From Pirellulaceae bacterium (GTDB taxonomy: Bacteria; Planctomycetota; Planctomycetia; Pirellulales; Pirellulaceae): DNA of 64,000 bases. Position numbers and translations under genes: made by a program. How positions within the stretch are numbered: the stretch's first letter is position 1; every line of letters begins with the position of its first letter. This document shows positions 17,749 to 26,858 of the stretch, piece by piece. The notes beneath the pieces were generated by a model. It was given only the letters and a program-made list of their open reading frames with translations. It ran no database searches and was not told the origin of the DNA. The DNA is taken from the NCBI GenBank assembly GCA_020852965.1, contig JADYZV010000039.1, forward strand, positions 1-64,000, written 5' to 3'.

Positions 17749-19992
17749 CTACTCGTTCAGTGATTCGTCGATGAATGGTTGCACGATTTTGGCCCAGAGC
17801 AACCCGTGAGCCTTGAGTCCCTTGGGGCTGAAGTGGATACCCAGACCGTCGAGGTCGCGATGGTCGCCAGTGAGAGTATCCGTGTCTGGTCCGGCGTGCG
17901 CGATCTTGTCTGCCCAGATCTTTGCTTGGGCAGTGCGCGTCGTGTCGGACGATGGGCGTTCGGGATTGTGGTAGGAGACCTGCGCCACGAACCAGGGGAT
18001 ATCCCAGCCGGCCTTTTCACGCGAGGTGATGATCACTCGCTGGAGTTTCTCGTAGTACTCGTGGGGCGGCATGCCAACATCGGTTTCGCCTTGGTGCCAG
18101 AGGATCGCCCGAAAGCCATGCGGGCCGAGTTGTTGTAGTCGAGTCATCATGTGGGCGAACAGACCCTCGGAGGGTTGCCAAGCGTTGACGCTAGTACCAC
18201 CGAATCCCGTGGAAGCGATTCCAATGGGCACTTGGTAGTGTTCGAAGAGTGCATCACCGAAGGCGGGATAATAGCTTCCACCCTGCGAGTGATCTGCCAC
18301 ACCAATCTGTGGATCATCGGCGATCTGCCAGTGTTCGCCGTCAAACGAAGAGACCATGCCGCTGGTCTGCTTCGTTTGGAACTGTCCGGAGTTGGTAGAG
18401 TTCGATTGCCCCGCCCCGACGAAGACCTCACCCACGCCGAACTTGTCGACCCGCAGCTCGTCGAAAACGCGGCCGGCCTTTTCGAGTTTCAACTTCATTG
18501 AAAACCAGCCGCCAGCGGGAAAGGGGATCTCCTCGTCGAAAGCACCTGTCTTGGGATCGATTGGAATTTCCTGCTCTTGATCGGGGGCTTGGCCTTCAAG
18601 TGCGTTACCTGCGAAACTAACCAGAACCGAATCGGCGTCGGCAGTCGTTGAGCCGCTCACGCGGATGCGGCCGGAGTTGCGAGTCTGGCGCTGGAAGACC
18701 TGCAGTTCCTTGGGAGAGGCAATTGTCGTTTCGTCGGCGGATCGCTGTAATACAAAGTGGTAGGGACGCGGACGCGCGACGAGTCGCTGCAAGGCTACGA
18801 GCTGCTCATTGGCAATGGTAGTCTGTTCGTTAAGTGGAGCGATTAAAGGACTGTCGGGAAGATAGGAGTTGGCAGATCGGTCGGACGTGTTGAGCGCATC
18901 GCGAGCTTCGGTGAGCGATTTGAGCGATAGAGCCTGTGCATCCCAGGGCCCGCCTGGTTGCCATGCGTCTGGGGTCGTCGATGCGATATTGATTCCTTCG
19001 GCCAATCGTTCGGCGCGAAACGTCCCGATCTTTCTGCCCGAGGCGGTCAACGTGTACTCGCCACCGGTTAGATTCTTCACTGCCAGTCGATAGGCGTTCA
19101 GTTCGTTCATCGGTACGAAGCGATATGCCATCGTGGAGAAGATGCCGTTGTTGAAAGGAAGTCCTTCATCGAGTCGCGTGAAGCTTAGCGCGCCGTTGTC
19201 AGTTTTGATATCGGAAATGGTACAACCGGCCGAGCTGACGACTTGGCTGTTGGCCGCGTCGATGGTTGCCGAGGAGACTTCCTCGGGCGCTCCGAGTCCC
19301 TTGAGGATCGCATAGGCCATCGCCAACTGGCCGAGATCGCTGAGGTGGATCGTATCGGCAGCGTGCAAGGTTTCGTGCTTTTCGGGCGGGAGTTTTTCGT
19401 TGGACTTCAAGACGCGGCGTTGGATTTCGCGCATGGCGCGTTGCACGTCGATCGCATGCTCGCCTTCCTCCTTGGCGATGGCCAGCGCATCATCACACAT
19501 CTGCTGTAGGAAGTCGTTCTCGGTCCTATCGGGGTTGCCGCCCGTAGCCGCCGCTGAACAAATGTAGACTCGCACCCCCTTGGCTTTGCAGGCCCGAACG
19601 ATGCCTCGGATCGAGTCGAGGAACAACTGCCGATGCGCGTCATCGGCCTTCATCCCCCAACCGATGTCGTTGATTCCGAAGGCGACGGTCAGCAGGGTGA
19701 CATGGTTGTCGAACACATCCCGCTGCAGTCGCTTCAATCCGCCCGCGGCCGTATCGCCACCGATTCCGACATTGATGAATTGCACCTTGCGGTCGGGGTA
19801 ACGCAGCAGTGTGTAATTCTCGATGTGCTTTCCGTAAACTCGCGCCGCTGTGATGCTATCGCCGAGAAACGCAACCGTATCTCCATCGCGAATCGCGAAA
19901 TCGTCTGCTCGGGAAGTGATCGGGTTTAACAACAATAACAATGGTGCCAGATAGAAAAGTGACGTGTATCGTGGGTTGAGCCAAGCCAACAT
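17749..19992 (-). CDS. Double SGNH hydrolase: GDSL esterase plus sialate O-acetylesterase-like domain
   Basis: A 747-residue exported protein with two esterase domains of the same superfamily. Domain 1 (~30-250) has block I VAFLGDSITAARVYG, block III AFGINDIGWG and the terminal DTIHLSDLG with Asp and His. Domain 2 (~510-745) has VFVGAGQSNSTNSG, a GTSVNAW segment, ILWHQGETDVG and LDGLGIHFSPKGLKAHG. A middle region of ~250 residues is a linker or non-catalytic beta domain. The second domain is of the type that removes acetyl groups from sialic acid or other polysaccharides; the first could act on a different acyl ester. The pair suggests debranching of acylated glycans. N-terminus: signal peptide LFYLAPLLLLLNPITSRA. 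Confidence 0.88.
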   Translation of the reverse strand: MLAWLNPRYTSLFYLAPLLLLLNPITSRADDFAIRDGDTVAFLGDSITAARVYGKHIENYTLLRYPDRKVQFINVGIGGDTAAGGLKRLQRDVFDNHVTLLTVAFGINDIGWGMKADDAHRQLFLDSIRGIVRACKAKGVRVYICSAAATGGNPDRTENDFLQQMCDDALAIAKEEGEHAIDVQRAMREIQRRVLKSNEKLPPEKHETLHAADTIHLSDLGQLAMAYAILKGLGAPEEVSSATIDAANSQVVSSAGCTISDIKTDNGALSFTRLDEGLPFNNGIFSTMAYRFVPMNELNAYRLAVKNLTGGEYTLTASGRKIGTFRAERLAEGINIASTTPDAWQPGGPWDAQALSLKSLTEARDALNTSDRSANSYLPDSPLIAPLNEQTTIANEQLVALQRLVARPRPYHFVLQRSADETTIASPKELQVFQRQTRNSGRIRVSGSTTADADSVLVSFAGNALEGQAPDQEQEIPIDPKTGAFDEEIPFPAGGWFSMKLKLEKAGRVFDELRVDKFGVGEVFVGAGQSNSTNSGQFQTKQTSGMVSSFDGEHWQIADDPQIGVADHSQGGSYYPAFGDALFEHYQVPIGIASTGFGGTSVNAWQPSEGLFAHMMTRLQQLGPHGFRAILWHQGETDVGMPPHEYYEKLQRVIITSREKAGWDIPWFVAQVSYHNPERPSSDTTRTAQAKIWADKIAHAGPDTDTLTGDHRDLDGLGIHFSPKGLKAHGLLWAKIVQPFIDESLNE

Positions 19993-20545
19993 GGAGAAAC
20001 TCCTTGGACGGAATGAACTTTGGATTCGATGAAACGATCCTAGCCGACTGCGATCTCACGATTGTAAACCATCAGCAGTCTGCCGGATTGCCTTCTGTCT
20101 TTTCTGAGAGGCCCCCGCGAGCTTGCCTCGCTCGGTGAGCGAGTTTTGCGATTAGCTCGTTCTCGCAGGCGCAGAACATTCCCGCCCGATCGCCGCCAGC
20201 GGCGGAGCGTCGGGCGGGAAAACGACACGAAGTGGGCGACGCGTTCTACTAACAAAACTTTGCTTCCTGCCAGGCAAGCTGGCAGGGGGCTCAGCTCGTT
20301 AAAAAGCGATATTTCTTGAGAGAGGAAATGTATACCTCCCACTGGAGAATGGGAGCTTTTGCACACCAGAAGGGGCCCAAGGGCTTGTTTTTTCCCCTGG
20401 AGCGCTTAAAATCGCTAACACCTACTTTTTAGCGTATGGCAATTATTTTGGTTGGAATCGACCGCGAATCCAATTTGCGCACATCTTGCGATTTTGCCGC
20501 GTAGCTTCTACACACTCTTCTCTTCTAGTTATTGGAGATCGAACT
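19993..20545. other. Repeat-rich intergenic stretch upstream of the DUF1559 gene
   Basis: No gene. It holds a reverse copy of the REP-like element with the hairpin CTCGCTC-GGT-GAGCGAG (20127-20143), a GC-rich palindrome at 20179-20220 and the ACAAAACTTTGCTTCC element at 20252-20289. The 3' part (20400-20545) should hold the promoter of the DUF1559 gene, but no strong box could be chosen. Confidence 0.65.
20179..20289. repeat. Composite palindromic element, copy A
   Basis: TTCCCGCCCGA at 20179-20189 pairs with TCGGGCGGGAA at 20210-20220, with CGCCGCC/GGCGG inside. A 31-bp spacer follows, then ACAAAACTTTGCTTCCTG and the small hairpin GCCAGGCAAGCTGGC ending near 20283. The same order of parts occurs at 50243-50357 with a different palindrome. 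Confidence 0.8.
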
Positions 20546-21523
20546 ATGCGAACTGCCTTTTCTTCCTCACGTCCCAAAGGATTTACACTAGTTGAGTTGC
20601 TGGTGGTGATTGCGATCATCGGCATCTTGGTTGGTCTGTTATTGCCCGCCGTCCAAGCAGCTCGCGAAGCTGCTCGACGCATGCAATGTACCAACAACCT
20701 CAAGCAACTCGGATTGTCACTGCACAACTATCACGACACCCACCGAATGTTCCCCGCAGGTTTGTATGAACAACTTACTTCGACGGGCGGAAATACTGAT
20801 AACATCCCGCTATTGGGCTGGGGTGTGTCGGTCTTGCCATTCATTGAGCAAGGAAACGTGTTCAATCAACTCAATTCGGGCACCAACTCGCTGCAGGCGA
20901 TGGTCAGCACTCCGTTGTTGCTCAATATTCTGCAGACTCCAATCCCTGCATTCAAATGTCCTTCAGACAGTTCCGACAACTTGAATAGCCATCGCCCCAT
21001 CCTCAATATGTCGGGAACTCCGGTACAAATCGCGACCGCTAACTATGTCGGCTGTAACGGACAAAACGGCGACAATGGAATGATGGTCATGAGTTCGAAA
21101 GGGAAGATAACGTTCGGCAGTTTGACCGACGGATCGAGCAATATTATTGCTGTAGGTGAACGTTGCAAGCAGAATGGAAAGGACAGGGTGACGGGCGTAG
21201 CCGTTCAAAATCTTGCCGCATCATGGGCCGGTGTTGCTCAACGCAATGGTAACCTATCAAATAACATATCGGGAGCGCTCGGCACGAGCTTGTACCAGAT
21301 GCAGACTGGCTACTCAGGTACCCCGACTGAACAACCATACTTTTGCTTTGCCAGTAATCACACAGGTGGCGCGAATTTCGTGTTTGGCGATGGTTCCGTC
21401 CATTTCCTCAGCCAAAATATCGATTGGTCCGATGCTTCTCATGATGGCAATCATAAGAACGAGTGGGGCACCTTCAATCTACTTAACGACATCGCCGATG
21501 GTTATGTAGTCGGCGAGTACTGA
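20546..21523 (+). CDS. DUF1559 pseudopilin-like protein (H-x9-DG)
   Basis: Planctomycete-type surface protein with a type IV pilin/type II secretion pseudopilin N-terminus: [20 protein letters not shown], cleaved between G and F by prepilin peptidase, then a long helix and [20 protein letters not shown]. The DUF1559 signature near the end, [17 protein letters not shown] (His-x9-Asp-Gly), is intact. Length 325 residues from the ATG at 20546, which has GGAG eight bases upstream; the longer frame to 20486 lacks this. Dozens of paralogs per genome are usual in planctomycetes and their function is unknown. A strong hairpin follows the stop. Confidence 0.93.
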   Translation: MRTAFSSSRPKGFTLVELLVVIAIIGILVGLLLPAVQAAREAARRMQCTNNLKQLGLSLHNYHDTHRMFPAGLYEQLTSTGGNTDNIPLLGWGVSVLPFIEQGNVFNQLNSGTNSLQAMVSTPLLLNILQTPIPAFKCPSDSSDNLNSHRPILNMSGTPVQIATANYVGCNGQNGDNGMMVMSSKGKITFGSLTDGSSNIIAVGERCKQNGKDRVTGVAVQNLAASWAGVAQRNGNLSNNISGALGTSLYQMQTGYSGTPTEQPYFCFASNHTGGANFVFGDGSVHFLSQNIDWSDASHDGNHKNEWGTFNLLNDIADGYVVGEY

Positions 21524-21598
21524 TCGATCCGAGTAGCGGGCACAGCCTTGTGCCGTCCACGATGACCTGATAAGTGTATGTCTTTAGGCAAGCACGGC

Positions 21599-21621
21599 AA
21601 CGGCACACAATGTGTGCCGTT
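21599..21621 (+). terminator. Hairpin after the DUF1559 gene
   Basis: AACGGCACAC-AAT-GTGTGCCGTT forms a perfect 10-bp stem with a 3-base loop about 75 bp after the stop codon, followed by a moderately T-rich stretch (TGCTATTTAG). The T run is short, so termination efficiency is uncertain. Confidence 0.6.
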
Positions 21622-21941
21622 TGCTATTTAGGGGCTATGCTGGAATGGCCCTACCGAGTGCGGGAAGCGCCCGTGTGAACGTAGTCTGCTCGTGGCCGAT
21701 CTGGAGTGCGTCGAGTTCTCGGAGCTTTGGCCTTGAGAGTGGCCATAGCACACTGGAACTGGGCGGTGGAAACGAAGTTGGTAGTGCGCGGTGACCTTGT
21801 CGTGTGAAGGCGGATCGTGGTGCCAGTGGTTCTTGCTTCCAACCTCACTGGCGACTCGATGTTTCCGGTTGGTGTGGACTTTGGGGGAGGCCAAAGCGGT
21901 GATGAATCCCCGCACTCCAAGGAGCAAACTGTCTGCGCCGA
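21622..21941. other. Non-coding interval with a putative dispersed repeat
   Basis: Several overlapping small frames occur here on both strands, but none looks like a real protein. The minus-strand phrase ECGDSSPLWPPPK resembles a spurious translation I have seen repeatedly in genomes of this phylum, which suggests a dispersed non-coding repeat. This is recollection, not a search result. Confidence 0.4.
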
Positions 21942-24482
21942 CTACTTTTGCTTCAGTAGACTTGAGTGCCGTCGCAATTCTTCTAACAGCCGCTGGGCGA
22001 TCACTTTATGTCCCTTTACGCTAGCGTGATGGATGTCTGCATAAAGCATTACTTCGGCGGTTTCGTAATCATCGGCCCAGTCCGCTAAGTCGAGTATTTG
22101 GAAGCCTGCTTGCTGGGCTAGGCCGCGCGCCATTTCGGGTGTGCCGGGAATCTCGAATTGGCCTGGTATTGGCAAGTCGACCCAGATCGGTACGAGCGAA
22201 TGTGCATTGCAGAACGTAATAATCCGATTGTACGTACAACTTAGGATCTCCAATGCGTGATTCGGCAAGCGATTGCGAATCACACCAGACGGTGTAGTCG
22301 CATCGACTCCAGCCTCTGTCAAAATATTGAGCAAGCAAGGATCGTCATCGATTAGTCCAAGGTCCGCGAACTTGGCCATATCGAAGACGGCGCTGTAGAT
22401 TTCGTCTTGGTGTGCGATGTAGAGAACCACATCCGGATCAAACTCGAGAACTTTCTTCTCCAGCAGCGCGCGTCGACGAAGAGGGGAATATTTGCCCACG
22501 CCGAAGTTCAGGACTTCGTACCTAGGATTCAAGTCCGTGAAATATTTGTCGGAATTGAGCTGCTTTTCCAATTGCACCGCGAACGTTTCTTCATCTCCTA
22601 CGCCATAGCCCATGACAACACTCGATCCGAGCAAGGCAATTCGCAGGGTTCCCGGCTGCTTCGTTTTCTCAATGTCGTGATTGCGCATGTTCCAGCGGTT
22701 GATTGAAATCATGGCACCGTGGTATTCCGCCTTGAAATTGGGGATCAATTCGATTTGTAAGATATCGCGGCGACTACGGGTGAAGTCCATGAAGTGGCGC
22801 CGCTCGGTGTCGTCGCGAAGGGCAGCTCCATGTCCCGAGAATAGCCCAGCTTGAATGCTCCCTTCGTTCAGCTCCTCGTAGTAGCCTTGTACCATTTGAC
22901 TGGCTTCCGTTTGGCTGAAGTGATCCGATTGCATGGCCAGCATCAAATGCGCCCACTCGATGGGCACGTTCTGTACTAGTGTTGGCTGGGCGAATAAGAA
23001 GAGAGCCCCAAGCCAAGCGATGTTCAACCCGCTTCGATTGCGCAGGACCGGCCCGGTCTTTGACTGAGGGCCTCGCGATCGTTGGAATAGATAGAAGTGC
23101 AGAGCCAAGCCAGCGGCAAAGACTCCGGCCAGCAGGGCCAGGCACAGTGTCCACTGCTTCGCGTCCAAAAAATACGCAAGCCCGATTTCTTTTTGTAGGT
23201 TTACTAACAAGTCTGGATTGGTCCACCTGGCCCAAAAGAAACTGACTAGTAGAAAGGTGCCCATGGTTCGTAGGACTCGATACGCTCCAGCGCTAAGGGA
23301 ATAGGCCTTCGAACCGCGATCTGGGTGTCGAGCATGGCGATAGTCGAGCAGTGCATTGGCGGCCACAAACACTCCCGCACCGAGCCAGAGTTGGGCGTCC
23401 ATCAGGCTCAGCGGAAATTCTCCGAGCAACCAGAATACCTGCCAGGAGTGGGCGATCCATGTTCCGAAAAAGACCCACATGACGGCCAGGCAAACGGCGA
23501 TAGGATCTCCGCAATAGCGTCGCAATCTAAAAAATGCTGGCATGAAAAACATCTTGGACATGAAGTCCTTCCAGTAGATGTTGATGCGTCGCCAAATATC
23601 CGTAAAGCCCGATGCGAAAAAGAACCAATCGTGCGTGCGTGGCAAACGATAACCGTAGAGGTGAAGGACGCCGATGGCCAAATGGAATTGGCCAGCGACG
23701 CGCAGGTAGAGTCCGTAATTGGTGACTAGAAATAACAGCAGAGTATTGATGTTCTCGATGGACCCTGGGGGCGGCAGAATCCAATAGCGAATCGCACGGT
23801 AGACCAACAGGTGCGTGATCCCCAGCACGATCCAGTTGACCCCTTGTTGACAATCTTCAGTGGATAGTTTTGCCTGGCGCGTTTGCTGGTATGTGGAGAA
23901 ATCGACGACAGGAAATAGCACAAAGCAAACGTTGGGAATCAGGAAGAAATAGGGGAGTGACTCCTGCAGAGGCGGCATCTTTGGCTGGCTGCGAGTATCG
24001 CTGACAAATAGAATCAAGCGGAACATGAACATCGACCCAACGACGGGCCAGAAAAGACTGGACGATCCGCTACGCAGTATCGCCAACAGCACACCCGCTG
24101 CTAGTAGTAAGCCAATCCGCCACCAGTAAGCGAGCGGAAGATAGCATAGGCCTACCAATGAACTCCCCACAGCGAATGCAAGGGCGGTTTGCGCCCAGCC
24201 GAGAATCAGTCCCGAAGTCAGGCCAGTCAGGAAAACGAAGAACCACGATCGCCACTGGTAGGGCAATTGGAAATATATGGGAAATCCAGCGATGGCGATG
24301 GCCAACATGGTGAACAACTGCCGGCGCTCTTCGATTTCGAACATGCGAACGATCAGCACCGCCAAGAGCAGTTGCAGTGCAACCATCATCCATCGTGAGC
24401 TGGCCGAAGGAGTGGCCAGAGATTGACCCGCCGCGTGTCCGAGTGCCGCTGGAGGATCGACTCCAGGTGTCGCGAGTGTCAT
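21942..24482 (-). CDS. MBOAT O-acyltransferase fused to SGNH hydrolase domain
   Basis: Integral membrane protein of about 846 residues. The N-terminal ~550 residues have about a dozen hydrophobic segments and MBOAT landmarks in the AlgI/DltB style: FTDIWRRINIYWKDFMSK (the conserved WRR-x-x-I-x-W) and later WVFFGTWIAHSWQVFW carrying the His of the active site. The C-terminal ~250 residues are an extracytoplasmic SGNH domain with ALLGSSVVMGYGVGDEETF (Ser) and YADIHHASVKGH (Asp-x-x-His). It probably moves an acyl chain from a carrier to a surface polymer or lipid. The start at 24482 (MTLATPGVD) is preferred because the 50 upstream codons are mostly an inverted repeat. It is last in a unit with the ACP and fatty-acyl-AMP ligase. 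Confidence 0.85.
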   Translation of the reverse strand: MTLATPGVDPPAALGHAAGQSLATPSASSRWMMVALQLLLAVLIVRMFEIEERRQLFTMLAIAIAGFPIYFQLPYQWRSWFFVFLTGLTSGLILGWAQTALAFAVGSSLVGLCYLPLAYWWRIGLLLAAGVLLAILRSGSSSLFWPVVGSMFMFRLILFVSDTRSQPKMPPLQESLPYFFLIPNVCFVLFPVVDFSTYQQTRQAKLSTEDCQQGVNWIVLGITHLLVYRAIRYWILPPPGSIENINTLLLFLVTNYGLYLRVAGQFHLAIGVLHLYGYRLPRTHDWFFFASGFTDIWRRINIYWKDFMSKMFFMPAFFRLRRYCGDPIAVCLAVMWVFFGTWIAHSWQVFWLLGEFPLSLMDAQLWLGAGVFVAANALLDYRHARHPDRGSKAYSLSAGAYRVLRTMGTFLLVSFFWARWTNPDLLVNLQKEIGLAYFLDAKQWTLCLALLAGVFAAGLALHFYLFQRSRGPQSKTGPVLRNRSGLNIAWLGALFLFAQPTLVQNVPIEWAHLMLAMQSDHFSQTEASQMVQGYYEELNEGSIQAGLFSGHGAALRDDTERRHFMDFTRSRRDILQIELIPNFKAEYHGAMISINRWNMRNHDIEKTKQPGTLRIALLGSSVVMGYGVGDEETFAVQLEKQLNSDKYFTDLNPRYEVLNFGVGKYSPLRRRALLEKKVLEFDPDVVLYIAHQDEIYSAVFDMAKFADLGLIDDDPCLLNILTEAGVDATTPSGVIRNRLPNHALEILSCTYNRIITFCNAHSLVPIWVDLPIPGQFEIPGTPEMARGLAQQAGFQILDLADWADDYETAEVMLYADIHHASVKGHKVIAQRLLEELRRHSSLLKQK

Positions 24483-24518
24483 GTGTGAGCCTTGGGGTAA
24501 AACCCAGATTATACATGT

Positions 24519-24601
24519 ACTCCCCTGCGGGGGAGTCGCGAGTAATGCGAGCGGAGGGGGAAGTATGGCGACGATAGCCCTCCCCGCTCGCATTACTCGC
24601 G
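24519..24601. repeat. Palindromes between the ACP and MBOAT genes
   Basis: CGCGAGTAATGCGAGCGG at 24537-24554 is exactly repeated in reverse at 24584-24601, an 18-bp stem extended by GGGG/CCCC-rich bases. A smaller hairpin, ACTCCC-CTGCGG-GGGAGT, is directly next to it at 24519-24536. The structure fills most of the gap and ends about 37 bp before the MBOAT start codon. Confidence 0.85.
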
Positions 24602-24662
24602 AACCTCCCGCATACGCGAGGGTACGACACACCTCGTTTTAGTCACTCATGAGTAATCTGGA

Positions 24663-24962
24663 TTAAACGTCATGATTGGGGTTGAGTTGGGTACGTCCGG
24701 CCGCGAGCTCGCGAGCGATCCATGCCGCCAGATCGTCGACGGTTGGATATCGAGCAAGCGGGTTGGATAGAATGCGACAGCCCAGCCACTCCTCCAGTTC
24801 ACCGATCATGCCAATAAACTGCATCGAATCGATTCCGAACGACATCAATGGCTGGTCAGCGCGCACCGTGTCGGGACTGAGCTTCAGCTCTTGCGCGATT
24901 GCCGCTAGCAAGTGGTGTCGAATCTCGTCGACCGAAATCGACGACGGGGGTGTCTGGTTCAT
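24663..24962 (-). CDS. Acyl carrier protein
   Basis: A 99-residue carrier with the phosphopantetheine attachment motif in SFGIDSMQFIGMIGELEEWL (Ser of DSM). The helix before it, IRHHLLAAIAQELKLSPDTV, and the C-terminal YPTVDDLAAWIARELA fit a free-standing ACP of the type that partners with AMP-ligases rather than the FabF/AcpP housekeeping form. It lies between the acyl-AMP ligase and the MBOAT gene in the same direction, as DltC does in the dlt operon. Start ATG at 24962. Confidence 0.9.
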   Translation of the reverse strand: MNQTPPSSISVDEIRHHLLAAIAQELKLSPDTVRADQPLMSFGIDSMQFIGMIGELEEWLGCRILSNPLARYPTVDDLAAWIARELAAGRTQLNPNHDV

Positions 24963-25105
24963 CGTATCCGTATAGGGGTAAAATTGTTGTAGTCGTTAAC
25001 GAATTTTGCAATCGCTTGCACCATGCGCTTGACAGTTTATGAAAGCATGGAAGCGAGTAAGCTCGACTTCGGTCCCTGCCACCCCGTGACCCCTTTAGCC
25101 CTTCA

Positions 25106-25181
25106 TCCGTGCTCCGGCCTTGCCATCCGTGCGAGGATTCGTGTCATTCGGCTAGTGCGGATGGCGAGGCCGGAGCACGGA
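25106..25181. repeat. 24-bp inverted repeat after the acyl-AMP ligase gene
   Basis: TCCGTGCTCCGGCCTTGCCA plus TCCG (25106-25129) pairs with 25158-25181 with a single G-T position out of 24, and a 28-base loop. It abuts the ligase stop codon at 25182 and has no T run, so it may stabilise mRNA ends or be a dispersed palindrome rather than a simple terminator. Confidence 0.85.
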
Positions 25182-26858
25182 TCACTCATTCTCGGGCTCG
25201 GTCCATTCCAGCAATTGTCCGGTCGCATAAAGTTCGCGAGAGGCAAACCGCTGCACCTTGCCGCTGGTAGTTTTCGGCAATGCGCCTCGGCGTAGGAGCC
25301 GAATGTCGTGAGCATGTAGCTGGTGTTCCTCTGCGATCGTTTGACGAATTAGTATAGTCAGTTGACGCTTGTCCAAGCGACGATTTCCGCGATCGATCTC
25401 TTGCAGGATCACCAATCGTTCCTCACCATCCGTCTCGCAACCCAGCGCCACGGTGGAACCGGCCGCAAACGCCTCATGCAATTTCCGTACAGTGCATTCG
25501 ATGTCATCGGGATAATAATTGCGGCCACGGATGATGATCAAGTCCTTGAGGCGGCCAGAGATGAATAGTTCACCATCGTCAAAGAAGCCAAGATCACCTG
25601 TCCGGAGAAAGGGTCCACGCCGGTCGGGCTCCAGGAAGGCTTTGAAGGTAAGGGCCGTCTCCTCGGGGCGATTCCAGTATCCTTTGGCCACGCAGGGGCC
25701 GCTTATCCAAATCTCTCCCACGCGCCCAGGTGGGCACTCTCGAGCGGAGTCGGGATCGACAATGACAACTTCCTGGTACAACCATGGTCGGCCACTGCTC
25801 ACCAATTGCCGGCCTGGTCGCTCGCTTGCCGTTGGCGTCATGCGCCCAAGGCGTTCGACGAAGTTACGGATCACGGGAGGCTCGAAGTGCCTTCCACCGG
25901 TGACCAGCAGCGTCGCCTCAGCCAATCCATAGGAAGGAAAGAAGGCAGTTGGATTGAAGCCGCACGGTGCAAACGCTTTGGTAAACCGCTCCAGAGTGCC
26001 TGGCGATACTGTCTCGGCACCTACACAGGCGATTTCCCAACTGCTCAGATCGAGCGTAGCCTTATGCTCCTCTTTCACTTTCCGCACGCACAATTCGAAG
26101 GCGAAATTCGGACCTCCACTGGCGTAAGCTGTCAGGGGTGCCAGGTGACTAATCGCTTGCAACCAACGCACCGGCTTGCGTAGAAACTGCAGGGGAGACA
26201 TGAAATAGCATGGGCCATCCACGAAGACGGACTGCAAGACGCATCCCATGAGCCCCATATCGTGATGGAAAGGGAGCCAACACACACCGACTCCAGGCCG
26301 TCGGTGTGTCATGTGATTGAACGCTAGTTGAATAATATACTCGTTCTTCATTATGTTGTCGTGGGATACCATGACACCACGTGGAGAGCCGGTCGAGCCG
26401 CTGGTGTATTGCAGTAGCGCAATGGACTGTGGATCGATTTTGGGGCGCTGCCAATGTTCGTCTGTCGGAACATCCATCGCGTTGGTATTGAGCCATTGGA
26501 TCGAAGCGAAATTGGGTTCGTCCGCGCAAAGCTGTTGCACCTCAGCGGCAATATCGCCACCTGTTAGAAACACACGCGGGTCGCAGTCCTTGACGATTCG
26601 GCGAACCGATGTCAGTGGATCGAGTTCCAAGCCACGTACGGGTGGATAGGTGGGTACCGGTATCATGCCTGCGTACAAGCAGCCGAAGAATGCCGGCATG
26701 AACTCTAAACCAGGACCGAACAGAAGTAGTACTCGGTCGCCCATGCGGCCGATACTTTGGAGCCGCGCTGCAATCGAGCGGGCAAGTTTGTCCAGTTGCC
26801 CGTAGCTCAGCGACGGACCGTTGACGATACCACTATCAAAGAAGTCGTCGTCAAGCAA
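25182..26858 (-). CDS. Fatty-acyl-AMP ligase (FAAL-type)
   Basis: Adenylate-forming enzyme that activates a fatty acid and hands it to an ACP. Motifs are the P-loop YTSGSTGSPRGVMVSH, FPSYGLAEATLLVTGG (typical FAAL wording), GEIWISGPCVAKGYWNRPEET, LRTGDLGFFDDGELFISGR and the C-terminal Lys region LPKTTSGKVQRFASRE. The length, about 558 residues from TTG 26858, is close to normal, but family-like sequence continues upstream (AAEAPDRKIYTLLDDD) to about 26918. The only ATG in this frame, at 26981, is followed at once by TAA, so the start is uncertain: TTG 26858, CTG near 26915, or an unusual codon. First gene of the FAAL-ACP-MBOAT unit. Cytoplasmic. Confidence 0.88.
   Translation of the reverse strand: MLDDDFFDSGIVNGPSLSYGQLDKLARSIAARLQSIGRMGDRVLLLFGPGLEFMPAFFGCLYAGMIPVPTYPPVRGLELDPLTSVRRIVKDCDPRVFLTGGDIAAEVQQLCADEPNFASIQWLNTNAMDVPTDEHWQRPKIDPQSIALLQYTSGSTGSPRGVMVSHDNIMKNEYIIQLAFNHMTHRRPGVGVCWLPFHHDMGLMGCVLQSVFVDGPCYFMSPLQFLRKPVRWLQAISHLAPLTAYASGGPNFAFELCVRKVKEEHKATLDLSSWEIACVGAETVSPGTLERFTKAFAPCGFNPTAFFPSYGLAEATLLVTGGRHFEPPVIRNFVERLGRMTPTASERPGRQLVSSGRPWLYQEVVIVDPDSARECPPGRVGEIWISGPCVAKGYWNRPEETALTFKAFLEPDRRGPFLRTGDLGFFDDGELFISGRLKDLIIIRGRNYYPDDIECTVRKLHEAFAAGSTVALGCETDGEERLVILQEIDRGNRRLDKRQLTILIRQTIAEEHQLHAHDIRLLRRGALPKTTSGKVQRFASRELYATGQLLEWTEPENE

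Noticed and set aside
21628-21927. Small frames with ECGDSSPLW and similar phrases
   Set aside because: Such phrases look like spurious translations of dispersed repeats, and several frames are open at once.
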